The notes: generated by a model not told the origin, from the letters alone. 64,000 nucleotides of DNA from Cupriavidus pauculus (GCF_002858765.1 NZ_PJRP01000022.1:21781-85780); one strand, 5' to 3'. Positions 8,713 through 17,896 are shown, counted from the first letter of the stretch. Numbers and translations: made by a program.

Positions 8713-9624
8713 TCACGGCCTGAACACGGATGACTCGACTGCTGAGATCCTGATCAACTCGTCGACGGCTACTCTGACCTTTGGTTGCTGGTGCCGCGTC
8801 TTCTGCCAGATAGCGTGGATCGGCATCGTTGTTGAGAGCTCTGGCAGCACTTCTCGTAGCGCTCCTGACTGCAAACCGTCGCGCGCCAACCACCCCGGAA
8901 GCTGTGCTAGCCCGCAACCCGAGATGCACGCATAGAGCAACGCATCGCCGTCCGTCAGCTCGTGCCGAGCTCGCACGTCGAACTCCGAAGCATCTGTATC
9001 GGATTTCGCCAGTAGCCAGCCCGAATGCGAACTGCGTCGCCAGCCAATCAGGCAATCATGCGCGAGTAGATCTTCCCTCTTTACCGGTATGCCGCGCCGC
9101 TCGAGATACGCGGGAGCCCCGCAAATGACGAGCCGCTGTTCGCCGAGTTTGCGTGCGACAACGTCCGGATATGCATCAAGTGCCCCAATGCGCACCGCCA
9201 GGTCCACACCTTCGCTCACAAGATCCACCGCGCGATCCTGCAGCGTGATTGCCAGGTCGAGGCGTGGGAAGCGCTGTGTCAGGCTCAATAACGCAGGTAC
9301 GACATGACGGCGACCGAAGGTTGTTGGTAGATCGACGCGCAGACGTCCGATAGGCTGCTCGTGGCCTGTAGAAAGAAAGGCCTCTGTCTGATCCAACTCG
9401 TCGAGAATGCGGCGGCACGTCGCGAGAAACGCTTCGCCTGCCGAAGTGAGGTCGATGCGCCGCGTGGTTCGATGGAGTAATTGCACGGCGAGCCGCGTTT
9501 CCAGCCGCGAAATGCTCTTTCCAACCGCAGACCCTGTTATGCCGAGCACCTGGGCTGCTGCGGTAAAGCTGCCATGGTCGACGGTAGCCACGAATTCGCG
9601 TATCCCAGCAAAACGGTCATCCAT
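8713..9624 (-). CDS. LysR family transcriptional regulator
   Basis: A 303-aa regulator with an N-terminal winged helix (FVATVDHGSFTAAAQVLGIT, residues 12-31, then SAVGKSISRLETRL) and a C-terminal substrate-binding domain of the CrgA/DsdC type (PDVVARKLGEQRLVICGAPAY). It is transcribed away from the alcohol dehydrogenase at 9746 across a 121-base gap. By the usual LysR arrangement it probably controls that gene and itself. The inducer is unknown. Confidence 0.92.
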   Translation of the reverse strand: MDDRFAGIREFVATVDHGSFTAAAQVLGITGSAVGKSISRLETRLAVQLLHRTTRRIDLTSAGEAFLATCRRILDELDQTEAFLSTGHEQPIGRLRVDLPTTFGRRHVVPALLSLTQRFPRLDLAITLQDRAVDLVSEGVDLAVRIGALDAYPDVVARKLGEQRLVICGAPAYLERRGIPVKREDLLAHDCLIGWRRSSHSGWLLAKSDTDASEFDVRARHELTDGDALLYACISGCGLAQLPGWLARDGLQSGALREVLPELSTTMPIHAIWQKTRHQQPKVRVAVDELIRISAVESSVFRP

Positions 9625-9745
9625 CGTTGATTCTGGAATCCAGGGATTGAATGTATGGAATTTTAACCCCTAACTCAACATCAAGGCTGGAAATACACTC
9701 TGCGACGTGATGGACATCCGCTGTCCCGCGAACATGGAGTTTGAA

Positions 9746-10771
9746 ATGAAAGCATGGCTTCTCAAGGATTTTGGCTTGCATAACCTGGAACTTGGCGAGG
9801 TGCCGACGCCGGTTCCGCAGCCAGGCGAGCTTCTGGTCAAGGTTGGCGCCGTTTCTCTGAATTTTCGCGACAAGGCAATCGTTGATGGCATCTATGAGCC
9901 GGCTTCCGTGCCTAAGCCGCTGATTCCCGTATCCGACGTAGCGGGTACCATCGTGGGCACGGGTGCTGGCGTGACTCGCTTCCAGGTCGGCGATCGCGTT
10001 AATTCCACACTCTATTCGCGATGGATCGACGGGCCGCCTGGCCCCAATGAGCCGGCGTATTGCCTTGGTATGCCGCTTCCGGGAGGACTCGCCGAATACA
10101 TGATCATTCACGAGGACAGCGCAGTACCGGCTCCTCCCTCGATGAGCGACGAGGAGGCGTCGACTCTGCCTATTGCGGCGTTGACAGCTTGGTATGCGTT
10201 GATGGAGGTCGGCCATCTCCAGCCGGGGCAGACAGTACTCGTGCAAGGCACTGGAGGCGTTTCGATCTTCGCAGCACAGATTGCCATTGCGCACGGCGCA
10301 CGCGTGATCCTCACGTCGAGTAAGGATGAGAACCTCGCGAAGGTGAAGGAGTTGCTCGCGAGTGATAGCGTCGATGGCATCAACTACAGGTCGCATCCGG
10401 GTTGGGAGCGCAGGGTACTCGAACTGACGGATGGGATTGGCGCGGATGTGACGATTGACGTCGCAGGTGGCAATGGCATCAACCTATCCGTCGCGGCGAC
10501 AAAGGTGCAAGGGGTAATCGCGCAAGTTGGCTTTCTCACAGGTCAAACGACCGCGCTGAACCTCATGCCGCTGATCTTCCGGCAAACAACGATTCGGGGC
10601 ATTGCGGTCGCGCCGCGATCCTCGTTTGAACGGATGAACCTCTTCCTCGAGGCTAAGAAGATTAAGCCGGTTATCGATCGCGTCTATCAATTTGACGAAA
10701 CTGTGCAGGCGTTCGAACATCTTGCACGCGGGCCATTCGGGAAGATCGTCATCAAAGTCGCAGGCGCATAG
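9746..10771 (+). CDS. NAD(P)-dependent alcohol dehydrogenase/quinone oxidoreductase (MDR family)
   Basis: A 341-aa medium-chain dehydrogenase/reductase. The N-terminal GroES-like domain contains VSLNFRDKAIVDGIY, where the catalytic-zinc Cys of classical alcohol dehydrogenases is absent. The Rossmann dinucleotide motif is VQGTGGVSIFAAQIA at about residues 165-179. The family (KAWLL start, WIDGPPGPNEPAY, LPGGLAEY) is usually annotated as NAD(P)-dependent alcohol dehydrogenase. I chose the ATG at 9746, seven bases after GGAG. Divergent from a LysR regulator that probably controls it. The substrate cannot be deduced. Confidence 0.88.
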   Translation: MKAWLLKDFGLHNLELGEVPTPVPQPGELLVKVGAVSLNFRDKAIVDGIYEPASVPKPLIPVSDVAGTIVGTGAGVTRFQVGDRVNSTLYSRWIDGPPGPNEPAYCLGMPLPGGLAEYMIIHEDSAVPAPPSMSDEEASTLPIAALTAWYALMEVGHLQPGQTVLVQGTGGVSIFAAQIAIAHGARVILTSSKDENLAKVKELLASDSVDGINYRSHPGWERRVLELTDGIGADVTIDVAGGNGINLSVAATKVQGVIAQVGFLTGQTTALNLMPLIFRQTTIRGIAVAPRSSFERMNLFLEAKKIKPVIDRVYQFDETVQAFEHLARGPFGKIVIKVAGA

Positions 10772-10853
10772 TGGCAAGATTCGGTCGTCTGTGCTGGCAG
10801 TCGGCCGGACCGGTTCAGTTTTGGGTTGCTGGGGCGTCGGGGCTGCGAACGAC

Positions 10854-11765
10854 TTACGCCTTAAAGACGAAAATCCCCTCGGCAATCAATCTTCTGCTGT
10901 TTGCCTGGGCAGCCACGCTCCGTCGCACTTCAACTTCGTGACATTCCGCACCGCGATACAGGTCTCGCGTCTCCGTAGTCAGGTGATTCGAGATAACCAC
11001 GGGAATGCCCCTTGCCGCTGTGGTGCGAGCCAAATCTGCCAGCTCTTGTTGGCGTTCTCGCGGGAAGCCCTCTGCGATGTACTTCGTGAAGGATGGCGCA
11101 TCGTCCAGGTCGACGTACGGAGGGTCGCAATAGATGACGTCTCCACGCACCGCAAGTTTGAACGCGTCCGTGAAGTCGCCCTGCACGATAACCGCCTTGT
11201 CTCGCGCACGCTCGCTGAAGGCTCGGATGCTTTCTTCTGGCAGCGCCGGAGCGTGAGCAGCCCGATTCCACGGCACGTTGAAGTTGCCCTTTGCTGAGTA
11301 CCGCGACAGTCCGTTGAAGCCAAACTTGTTCAAGTAGAGGAAGTAGGCGGCGCGGACGTCGGACGGTGCAGCTCGATTGAAAGCTTCGCGGATATGGAGG
11401 TAGATTTCCTCGTTGGCTGCGTGCTGGGAGAACAGAGGGCGAGCGAGCTCAATGATTCGCTCGGGACGTAGGACCAGCTGCTTGTACATGCCAATAAGGT
11501 CAACGTGCGCGTCGAGCAGCAGGTAGCTCGGATAATCTGTTCCTAGGAACACGCTTGCGCCGCCAAGGAAGGGTTCGATAAGGCGATTTCCTGCGGGCAG
11601 AAGTTCCCTGAGCCTCGGCAGAAGCCGCGTCTTGCCGCCCGGCCATTTCAAAATTGGCCCAGCCGAAGCTGGGATATTGAGGAGAGAAGGAGTGCCGGCT
11701 TGTTCGGCGTGGAGGTGAGGATGTTTTTGCATCCCCGGTATAGCCGATTTGGCGGGGCATGACAT
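10854..11765 (-). CDS. Dam-type (D12 class) DNA adenine-N6 methyltransferase
   Basis: Transfers methyl from S-adenosylmethionine to adenine in DNA. The KWPGGK motif is at residues 40-45, the SAM-binding PFLGGASVFLG at 65-75, NGLSRYSAKGNFNVPWN at 151-167, and catalytic DPPY at 214-217. This is the alpha-class Dam/DpnM layout, so GATC is the likely but unproven site. No restriction endonuclease gene is adjacent, making it an orphan methylase, as often carried by phages and mobile islands. The start is uncertain: ATG at 11,765 gives 303 aa, ATG at 11,732 gives 292 aa, and neither has a strong ribosome site. Confidence 0.9.
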   Translation of the reverse strand: MSCPAKSAIPGMQKHPHLHAEQAGTPSLLNIPASAGPILKWPGGKTRLLPRLRELLPAGNRLIEPFLGGASVFLGTDYPSYLLLDAHVDLIGMYKQLVLRPERIIELARPLFSQHAANEEIYLHIREAFNRAAPSDVRAAYFLYLNKFGFNGLSRYSAKGNFNVPWNRAAHAPALPEESIRAFSERARDKAVIVQGDFTDAFKLAVRGDVIYCDPPYVDLDDAPSFTKYIAEGFPRERQQELADLARTTAARGIPVVISNHLTTETRDLYRGAECHEVEVRRSVAAQANSRRLIAEGIFVFKA

Positions 11766-11894
11766 GCTGTATGTTGTCGCTCGCCGAGGCTACTCACAGG
11801 TGCGCGTTCACCCCTCGAAAGTCTGGTCGTCATCCGTGCCGAACGCACTACTATTTAGGTTGCAAAAAATACAAACAACAAAGTGAGGGGAGCT

Positions 11895-13460
11895 ATGAAA
11901 AGAACCGCGTTGATCGTGGTCAGTCTGTTGACGCAGGCATGCACTACGTCGCTACAGACACAAAATGTAGCCGGGCAACAGGAGGAAATCTCGGAAGGCG
12001 TTGCATACACTCTGCCGGCGACTGCCATCGAAGGCACCATATCGTTCGCACCGACTCGCTGTGTGGACGACAAAGGCAAGGGCACAGCTTCTTTCGAATA
12101 CGAAATACTGAGTGCTGATTTAAAACAGCGCTTCATACCCGATCCGAAAGAGACGCGCGTCATCAAGCATGAGGAACTTAATGCTGCGTTCAAGAGAACG
12201 AATGTCAAAGTCCTTCATTATCCGAATACAGGGATGCTGAAGTCAATTAATGCGGATATCGACGATAGAAGCGCTCAGGTTATTGCATCGATCTCGAGTG
12301 TGGCAATTAACCTTGCGAAGGCAGGAGTCTTCCAAGGTGGCATTGTTGGAGCCGCTGGTGCCAAGGATGCATGTCCCGCATCCTTGCAGAAAGGCATAGA
12401 TGATTTTCGGGCGCTGCAAGGGCGTATCTTGGCTGCCAAGCGGCAGGACGATGCGTTACGTGCAGACAATGACGACGTCGACGCCGCTGCTGCTGCCATG
12501 GAGGCGGCGCGTACCGCTGCTGCTGCGGCAAAGGAAGCGGAGGCGCAGGCAAAACTCAAAGCAGAAGTGGCTCAGAAAGAGGCTGCTCTCGCAAAAGCAA
12601 AGCGAAAGGTAGCGGGTAGATCTTTGCAAGCTCCCTCGTTGCAAGGGGAATACGACCGCCTACAAGCGATCGTTGTCGCGAAGGCCTCCGTCGCATGGGT
12701 GCCTGCCGGCTCGAAGGACCCTGACTGCAGCCAGGAAGTCGTCGCGCCATTCACAGAGTATCGGCAACGCTTTATTCCTTTGGCGAAGAACAGCACCGAA
12801 GCTGATGCGATACGTACGTTGCCGGTCCTGCCAGGCAAGGGATTCGCGGCAGTCGTTTGCTTAAAGCGTCTCACAGGCGCCCCGATTTTTGATCAGGGTA
12901 AAGCTCAACGAAGTGGTGTTGTATATCGGATTCCTCAAACGGGCCAGTTGGTGGTCGCTAAGAGCGCTAGCAACGTAGGGAGCCCGGAGGGGGGATCAGC
13001 GCTCATCCCCGTCGCACAGTACGGCCCCAAGGTGGCCATGACGCTGACGAATAAGGCGTTTGATAAGAACAACATTACAGTAGCGTTCTCGGAAGACGGT
13101 ACGCTAGCAAGCTTCGAGTTCAATGCTGAATCACGTGCGGAGCGTGGCGCTGCATCGATGGAGCAGCTTAGCAAGGCCTATGGACAAGTCCTGGAGGAGC
13201 GAGACAAGGCGAAGCTGGCGAAGGAGAAGGCGCTTGACGACGAGGTGAAACGTCAGCGGCAGCTAGAGATTGATGGCTACAACGCACAGCTGGCCAGCAT
13301 TGCGAAGCAACGTGAGCTGGAAGTTTCGCGAAGTGGCTTGATGGACCAGATGCAGGTGCAGATCGATGCGACCAACCGCGAAACCACTCTCCTGAACAGC
13401 CAGATTGAGCGCGAGAAGAAGCGGCGGGAGCTTGAGAACCTGAAGGCAGGTACGCCATGA
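11895..13460 (+). CDS. Probable exported/lipoprotein-like coiled-coil protein, protease partner
   Basis: A 521-aa protein starting with a short export signal (MKRTALIVVSLLTQACTTS). Cys17 could be lipidated, although the lipobox is imperfect (TQAC rather than LxxC with Leu at -3). An Ala/Lys/Glu-rich coiled coil spans about residues 180-250, and a second coiled coil (ERDKAKLAKEKALDDEVKRQ onward) fills the last 90 residues. Between them are two similar beta-rich blocks. I know no family for it. AGGGGAG sets the start at 11,895. Its end overlaps the start of the secreted protease gene by four bases (ATGA), so the two are translationally coupled and probably act together in the periplasm. Confidence 0.72.
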   Translation: MKRTALIVVSLLTQACTTSLQTQNVAGQQEEISEGVAYTLPATAIEGTISFAPTRCVDDKGKGTASFEYEILSADLKQRFIPDPKETRVIKHEELNAAFKRTNVKVLHYPNTGMLKSINADIDDRSAQVIASISSVAINLAKAGVFQGGIVGAAGAKDACPASLQKGIDDFRALQGRILAAKRQDDALRADNDDVDAAAAAMEAARTAAAAAKEAEAQAKLKAEVAQKEAALAKAKRKVAGRSLQAPSLQGEYDRLQAIVVAKASVAWVPAGSKDPDCSQEVVAPFTEYRQRFIPLAKNSTEADAIRTLPVLPGKGFAAVVCLKRLTGAPIFDQGKAQRSGVVYRIPQTGQLVVAKSASNVGSPEGGSALIPVAQYGPKVAMTLTNKAFDKNNITVAFSEDGTLASFEFNAESRAERGAASMEQLSKAYGQVLEERDKAKLAKEKALDDEVKRQRQLEIDGYNAQLASIAKQRELEVSRSGLMDQMQVQIDATNRETTLLNSQIEREKKRRELENLKAGTP

Positions 13461-14836
13461 GGGCTCGTCTCGCATTATTGATTGCGCTTCCGCTTCCGCT
13501 ACCGTGTGCGGTCGCAGCCCAAACTATCCCGTCCGGTATGCCAGCCTCATCTCAGCGAGCGTTGGCCGAGGTCATGACGAAGAACACACAGCGCGAACTT
13601 GTTCCGTTCAAACTTGACCCTACCACGAAAGCACGCATCGATGACATCCGCGACATCGGCGTGTTAAAGCGTCTGGAACGCGAAGCTGCGATGGCTAAGG
13701 CGAGGCCATCTGTCGAGGCGCAGAAAGGTTTGCAGGAAGCCGTGCGGACTCGTCTGGGACTCTATGAACTCAGCGAGCGAGTTCCCAACGATGTGCTGCG
13801 CGAAGTTGACCCGACGCTTTCACAGGAAAAGCTGCGGTCGATGGCAGCAGGTGCAGATATAGACAAAAGCTTGGCGGCCATGCTTCTCACTTCGCTTCCA
13901 CCGGAGCGTTTCAAGAAAGATCTTCCGGCCATTATTCACCCAAATACGCCCACGGATACTCCCGTGCCTCCGATTGGAATGTTGCCTGTCCATATCACTA
14001 ACCCTCCTACACTGGACAAGGATAAGCAAAGAAAAGACGTTGATTTTTGGCGTCGAGGGTTTGGTGCGGTCGGCGCTCTGGCAGATACGCGCCAAACGCC
14101 ACCTCTGATTGTTTGTTCCGGTCTTGTACTCGAAGGAAAGTGGTTTCTTACTGCAACCCATTGCTTGCTCGATAGTACGATCCAGGGAGCAGCATCTACC
14201 AAAGATCTCGCCGTCTTCTTACCTTTCCAAGGCGGCACGGCCAAAATCGTTGACCGGCAAGGTCGGACCAGCATTGATATGTTTGGAGTCGCGCTCCGTC
14301 CAACCATCAATTGGCTGGGCCAGGAAAGTGGCAAGCAACTGCCCACGTCGGAAGATGGTTTCAAAGCTGAGGTTGGTGATGGCAACGATATCACGTTACT
14401 GGAATTGGACATTCCAGGCGGGAAGCTGCCTCAAGCCGTACATGCTTCGCGTATCGCTAATACTGCTGAAATTAAGGTGCCCATCACGGTCGCTGGTTAC
14501 GGCCGTACAACTGCGGTTGATTTGGTCAACAATCTGGGCCTTGAAATAGGTTGGCGGATGACGATTGCTGATCTGGATGATCCCATCAACTTAGTCATTG
14601 GCGACGATCGAAAGCGCGCTGCCGATGGCCGAGTCTGCTTCGGTGACTCTGGTGGTCCCGTTTTCCTCGGCTCTCTGTTGGGTGTCGAGACGCCCCCGTT
14701 TGTCGTGGCGGCAATGGCGAGTGCAGTCGATCCAGATACCGGGAACGACTGCAGCGTTGGAGTCCAGTTGTATGCGCGCCTTGATCGTCCTGAGGTGCGC
14801 CAGTGGCTATGCAAGAAGGCAAAGGTGGGGTGTTAA
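13457..14836 (+). CDS. Secreted trypsin-like serine protease
   Basis: A 459-aa protein with a signal peptide (cleavage likely after AVAA, about residue 21), a 190-residue helical pro-region of unknown type, and a C-terminal S1 peptidase domain. The catalytic triad is visible: His235 in LTATHC, Asp311 in GNDITLLEL and Ser398 in GDSGGP. Cys220/Cys236 and Cys394/Cys428 positions suggest the standard disulfides. The ATG at 13,457 overlaps the stop of the preceding gene. The long N-terminal region is not usual for bacterial trypsin-like proteases and may bind the upstream coiled-coil protein or act as a propeptide. Confidence 0.88.
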   Translation: MRARLALLIALPLPLPCAVAAQTIPSGMPASSQRALAEVMTKNTQRELVPFKLDPTTKARIDDIRDIGVLKRLEREAAMAKARPSVEAQKGLQEAVRTRLGLYELSERVPNDVLREVDPTLSQEKLRSMAAGADIDKSLAAMLLTSLPPERFKKDLPAIIHPNTPTDTPVPPIGMLPVHITNPPTLDKDKQRKDVDFWRRGFGAVGALADTRQTPPLIVCSGLVLEGKWFLTATHCLLDSTIQGAASTKDLAVFLPFQGGTAKIVDRQGRTSIDMFGVALRPTINWLGQESGKQLPTSEDGFKAEVGDGNDITLLELDIPGGKLPQAVHASRIANTAEIKVPITVAGYGRTTAVDLVNNLGLEIGWRMTIADLDDPINLVIGDDRKRAADGRVCFGDSGGPVFLGSLLGVETPPFVVAAMASAVDPDTGNDCSVGVQLYARLDRPEVRQWLCKKAKVGC

Positions 14837-15383
14837 ACGACGGCGACTACCACGATGAGAATCGTGGAAGAGTGAGAGAAGTCGGTTCTAGCGATTCAAT
14901 GGGCAGCAGTGTGTGAGGCTTGCTGGAGCTGACTGCTCTTCGAGTATCCACGGTTGGATGCCATCCGCGCTGGTAATGCCTCTGGCCTTGCGGGCGACGT
15001 CCTTGCGTCGCTACACGCGCCGGCGTAACTCCACATCCTGGTAGCCCGAGCGACATCCGTAGCATTCGGCTTTCTCTATGTCTCCGCGGCTCGGCGCCGG
15101 AGGTTGACTCATCCTGACTGGCTGGAGCAGAAGCGCTATGACTTCTGTTACACAATAGTTTTTGGACGGAAACCCCCAGCAATAAGCCCTGATTTCAGGC
15201 ACTCCATCTTCTCCAGTGCGCCTTGCGCGCGTTTTATTGAGCAATTTCGCGATATACCTCTCCGCGAGCCGCTCCGTCGGCACGCAGAACCGAGGTCAAA
15301 GACCTGCTCAATAACACCGCTTTGGAAGGTGGCTTCACATCTGAGACGCCAACTTCCAACGCTAGCTTCGCTGGAGTTTTCCT
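14837..15383. other. Intergenic region of 547 bases, no convincing gene
   Basis: A small perfect hairpin (CCACGAT, loop GAGA, ATCGTGG, 14,850-14,867) lies just after the protease stop but has no T-run. A 90-codon frame on the minus strand (15,011-15,283) has no ribosome site and no recognisable pattern. The region may be decayed coding DNA. GGAG at about 15,371 serves the next gene. Confidence 0.4.
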
Positions 15384-16034
15384 ATGGGTGTACGCTTTTG
15401 CTGTTTCATCGCCATTTCCAACCTGGCCAGGACCCCCGACCCCCTAAGCTTCCACCGCTCGCTGTTGGCACAGCAGTGCTCCACGGTCGCCGTGGTCGCG
15501 CCGGCTTCGTATCCGCAACTCGCTGAGGGGCTGGTCCCCGATGCTGCCTACGAGTTTGAGACGAGCAGCCGGGAACGGTTCTGTTACGACGACATCAATG
15601 ATCCGTGGTTCTACAACTACTGTCGAAAGCTGACTGTGCTGATTTCGCCGGGAAAGCCGCTGCAAGGTCGCAGGACCGTCGGCGAGTGGTTCAAGGCGGT
15701 TGCCGCACTGGCCGAGGATGAAGAGAAGTATCCTGAGACAGGTGGTCGCGGTCCGTTCTGGGAGTTGTTCCGCTACGGCATGTCCGGCATGACGTTCGGC
15801 CCCGTCGTCTGCAAGAAGCTGGTTGCGGACTTCGATGCGTGGGAGGAGGCAGTCAAATCGATTGGCGAAGACAAGTTCTATGAGTATCACATGGAGCTTC
15901 GTCGGTGCTTCGCCCACGCGGGTGACAACGGCATGGTGGTGTTTCCCTTCGGTTGGGTTACCCGCTTGGATGACCTCCCTCCCTACGGTGAACCCGTGCT
16001 CGGGCTGGACCAGAAGGGTGAGCAACTCGTCTGA
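15384..16034 (+). CDS. Hypothetical protein
   Basis: A 216-aa protein of unknown family. The first 40 residues are mixed. From residue 60 it is acidic and aromatic (CYDDINDPWFYNYCRKLTVL, then GEWFKAVAALAEDEEKY), consistent with a soluble alpha/beta domain. There is no signal peptide or catalytic motif that I recognise. GGAG lies about eight bases before the ATG. It is a single-gene unit bounded by a strong terminator at 16,059-16,091. Confidence 0.65.
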   Translation: MGVRFCCFIAISNLARTPDPLSFHRSLLAQQCSTVAVVAPASYPQLAEGLVPDAAYEFETSSRERFCYDDINDPWFYNYCRKLTVLISPGKPLQGRRTVGEWFKAVAALAEDEEKYPETGGRGPFWELFRYGMSGMTFGPVVCKKLVADFDAWEEAVKSIGEDKFYEYHMELRRCFAHAGDNGMVVFPFGWVTRLDDLPPYGEPVLGLDQKGEQLV

Positions 16035-16058
16035 GGTGATAGTGGTTTAGAAAGCTCC

Positions 16059-16091
16059 AACGGGCGTCCTCGCGGCGCTCGTTTTTCTTTT
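16059..16091 (+). terminator. Rho-independent terminator
   Basis: AACGGGCG (16,059-16,066) pairs with CGCTCGTT (16,076-16,083) through an 8-bp stem with one G-T wobble and a 9-base loop. It is followed by a T-rich tail (GTTTTTCTTTTC), 25 bases after the stop of the gene at 15,384. Confidence 0.75.
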
Positions 16092-16206
16092 CGGCGGACG
16101 GGGTGGCCGGTTCCGCGAATTGAAGCCTTCCCGAGCGAGAGGCATCGGGCACAGAGCGCCGGCTGGTGCTGGCTTCGTTCGATTCGCGCCCTAGGCTCAG
16201 CCCCCC

Positions 16207-16234
16207 TTGACAGTTATTCCCATTTTGCTATCCA
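16207..16234 (+). promoter_or_regulatory. Candidate sigma-70 promoter for the gene at 16,418
   Basis: A perfect -35 (TTGACA, 16,207-16,212) is followed after 16 bases by TATCCA (16,229-16,234). The leader to the start codon would be about 175 bases and contains a GCCCC-AAA-GGGGC hairpin (16,249-16,261). The rest of the 383-base gap holds no gene. Confidence 0.4.
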
Positions 16235-16417
16235 ATAGTGCTGCGCGTGCCCCAAAGGGGCGCATAGCTAGCGCGAGCATGCAGGTGCTCCCACTAGCCG
16301 CAAGTCTCACCTCTGTTTTTCTCTTTTATCGTTTGGACGTCGCCTTTTGAAGCGGTAGTTCGGGGATAAACCTGCACATCGAGCCCGAATTCCACCAACA
16401 TTCGAAAGGATTGGCGT

Positions 16418-17506
16418 ATGGACGCGCGTATTCAAGAAGTTATCTCCCTCATAGCTCAGCTCCTCAGAGAGCTTCTCAGGCTAAATCCCGAGTATCTTAA
16501 ACCCAGGCATGCTGAGCACTTGATGGCAGCGGGTTTCGGCTATCCGAATCTCCATGCGTACCTGACTGCGTCAAAGGCAGGCCTCGAGCGCTGCCGTGGC
16601 TACTACATTCCGGACTCCGCCATGATCGAGGCCAGGATGATCGAACTCGGCTATCCGCCCGAGTTGGCGCGCAAGTGCGTTGTCGTATTTGCCCAGGGGG
16701 TATCCAACGGAGGCTTTGCCAGAGTTGACATGGATGATGATCTGCAAGGCGAGCGTCAATTCATTCAGGGGTCCAGCGAGTTGATGAACCACGCCATGAT
16801 GGTGCAGAACCTTGAGGACGACATCACGCGCGAAGAGAGCAGCGTCTGGACCACGCTGGCAAAACTCGGCATTCCTCATGACGGTGAGACGGAAGATAAC
16901 CTGACCTGTGCTATCGAACTCTCGCAGGACTTCCCGTCCTTCCAGCATCTGAATCGAACGGTCGATGTGCCTTTCGTTGTGCGCTACGATCTGGAGCAAG
17001 GCGCGAACCCAGAAGCATTGTTCTACAAGACGAACCGGCGGATGGAAATCCGAGGCAATCTCCGGTTGCAACCCAGCGGTAAGCGCGGCTGGGCTTACCC
17101 GACCATTCGTCTGGAGGAAACCCCGTTTGTTGATCACCGTACTGACGAGGAGCGCCAGGGCCAATATACGATGTATCCAACGCCGGATTTCGACGAGCAG
17201 TTGTTCGACGATGGGGTTGCTGCGGGACGCCACGATACGCTCCCTCCGTCCGGAGCGTCATTCGATTTCCTCGCGGGCTGGATCATGACGGCCCACGGCG
17301 TGAATAGCACTGGGCATATGAGCACGGGCCTAATCGACAGGGCGTTCTTCGGAGCTCTCGAAAATGCCAAAGGCCTCAGCGGAATCGGCGGCCGTGAAGC
17401 GCTTCATCTCGCTTCGCAGGCTTGTCGCTATCTGGCATCCACGCGTATCCGTGGCGCGCTGGAAGAGTTGATCCAGGAACAGGCTGAAGACGAGCAGGTC
17501 TGGTAA
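16418..17506 (+). CDS. Hypothetical protein, island-type, with N-terminal helical HAEHLMAA motif
   Basis: A 362-aa soluble protein that I cannot name. The N-terminus has an amphipathic Leu-rich helix (VISLIAQLLRELLRL) and the motif PRHAEHLMAAGFGYPNLHAY. Similar motifs (alanine-rich helix, Gly-Tyr/Phe, then Trp/Leu-His-Ala) are found at the ends of plasmid- and island-borne proteins of unknown role. A middle segment (about 165-245) has beta character, and the C-terminus is helical and acidic. AAGGA is placed well before the ATG. A single-gene unit; function unknown. Confidence 0.68.
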   Translation: MDARIQEVISLIAQLLRELLRLNPEYLKPRHAEHLMAAGFGYPNLHAYLTASKAGLERCRGYYIPDSAMIEARMIELGYPPELARKCVVVFAQGVSNGGFARVDMDDDLQGERQFIQGSSELMNHAMMVQNLEDDITREESSVWTTLAKLGIPHDGETEDNLTCAIELSQDFPSFQHLNRTVDVPFVVRYDLEQGANPEALFYKTNRRMEIRGNLRLQPSGKRGWAYPTIRLEETPFVDHRTDEERQGQYTMYPTPDFDEQLFDDGVAAGRHDTLPPSGASFDFLAGWIMTAHGVNSTGHMSTGLIDRAFFGALENAKGLSGIGGREALHLASQACRYLASTRIRGALEELIQEQAEDEQVW

Positions 17507-17641
17507 GCAAAAAGGCAACCAGGACTGTTGGTGATGGTGTGGCGGTCATTTGGAGCAACTTCAAATGATCGTCGCCGGCGAAGGCCTCTCATGGCGCCCT
17601 CGACTTCGTAGCCGCTTTTTTTTCCCGACGCCAGAGTCGTT

Positions 17642-17667
17642 GCTGACGCGAGGTAGCTCGCGTCAGC
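17642..17667. repeat. Perfect 11-bp-arm hairpin over a stop codon
   Basis: GCTGACGCGAG (17,642-17,652), loop GTAG, CTCGCGTCAGC (17,657-17,667). The right arm contains the TGA stop of the minus-strand zinc-ribbon gene (17,663-17,665). No T-run follows in either direction, so it is not a standard terminator. It could protect the 3' end of the message or be a binding or recombination site. Confidence 0.6.
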
Positions 17668-17878
17668 GCCGAGCCTTGCGAATAGCAGGGGTTGACTGTG
17701 CTGGAGTAGCTACGATTTCTCCGCACACGTCGCAGACTGCCACCAAGCTATCCTTCACGAAACCTCGGTCATCACTAAACGTGACGTCGCGGCGCACGAA
17801 GGTCGTGCCTACAATCTTCGCGCAGCGAGGGCAGATGGCGCGGCTCTTGTCGCCTTCGCGGTAGGGCTTCGAACTCAT
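17663..17878 (-). CDS. Small zinc-ribbon protein (MqsA/YgiT-like N-domain)
   Basis: A 71-aa protein with two CxxC pairs (CPRC at residues 16-19 and CDVC at 49-52) separated by about 30 residues, with an acidic central turn (VTFSDDRGF). This matches the zinc-binding half of MqsA/YgiT antitoxins, but the DNA-binding helix-turn-helix half is missing and there is no MqsR-like toxin beside it. It lies 18 bases downstream of the integrase-core-like gene in the same direction, so the two may be one operon. A role as a zinc-ribbon accessory protein is a guess. Confidence 0.6.
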   Translation of the reverse strand: MSSKPYREGDKSRAICPRCAKIVGTTFVRRDVTFSDDRGFVKDSLVAVCDVCGEIVATPAQSTPAIRKARR

Positions 17879-17896
17879 GGGAAACCACGATAGACA

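Noticed and set aside
15011-15283. 90-codon minus-strand frame
   Set aside because: No ribosome site and no recognisable domain; it lies in a region lacking coding character.
16352-16375. GCGGT followed by AGTTCGGGGATAAA as possible left end with matching target duplication
   Set aside because: It begins AGT, not TGT, lacks the GTCGTTAC repeats, and the similarity may be chance.
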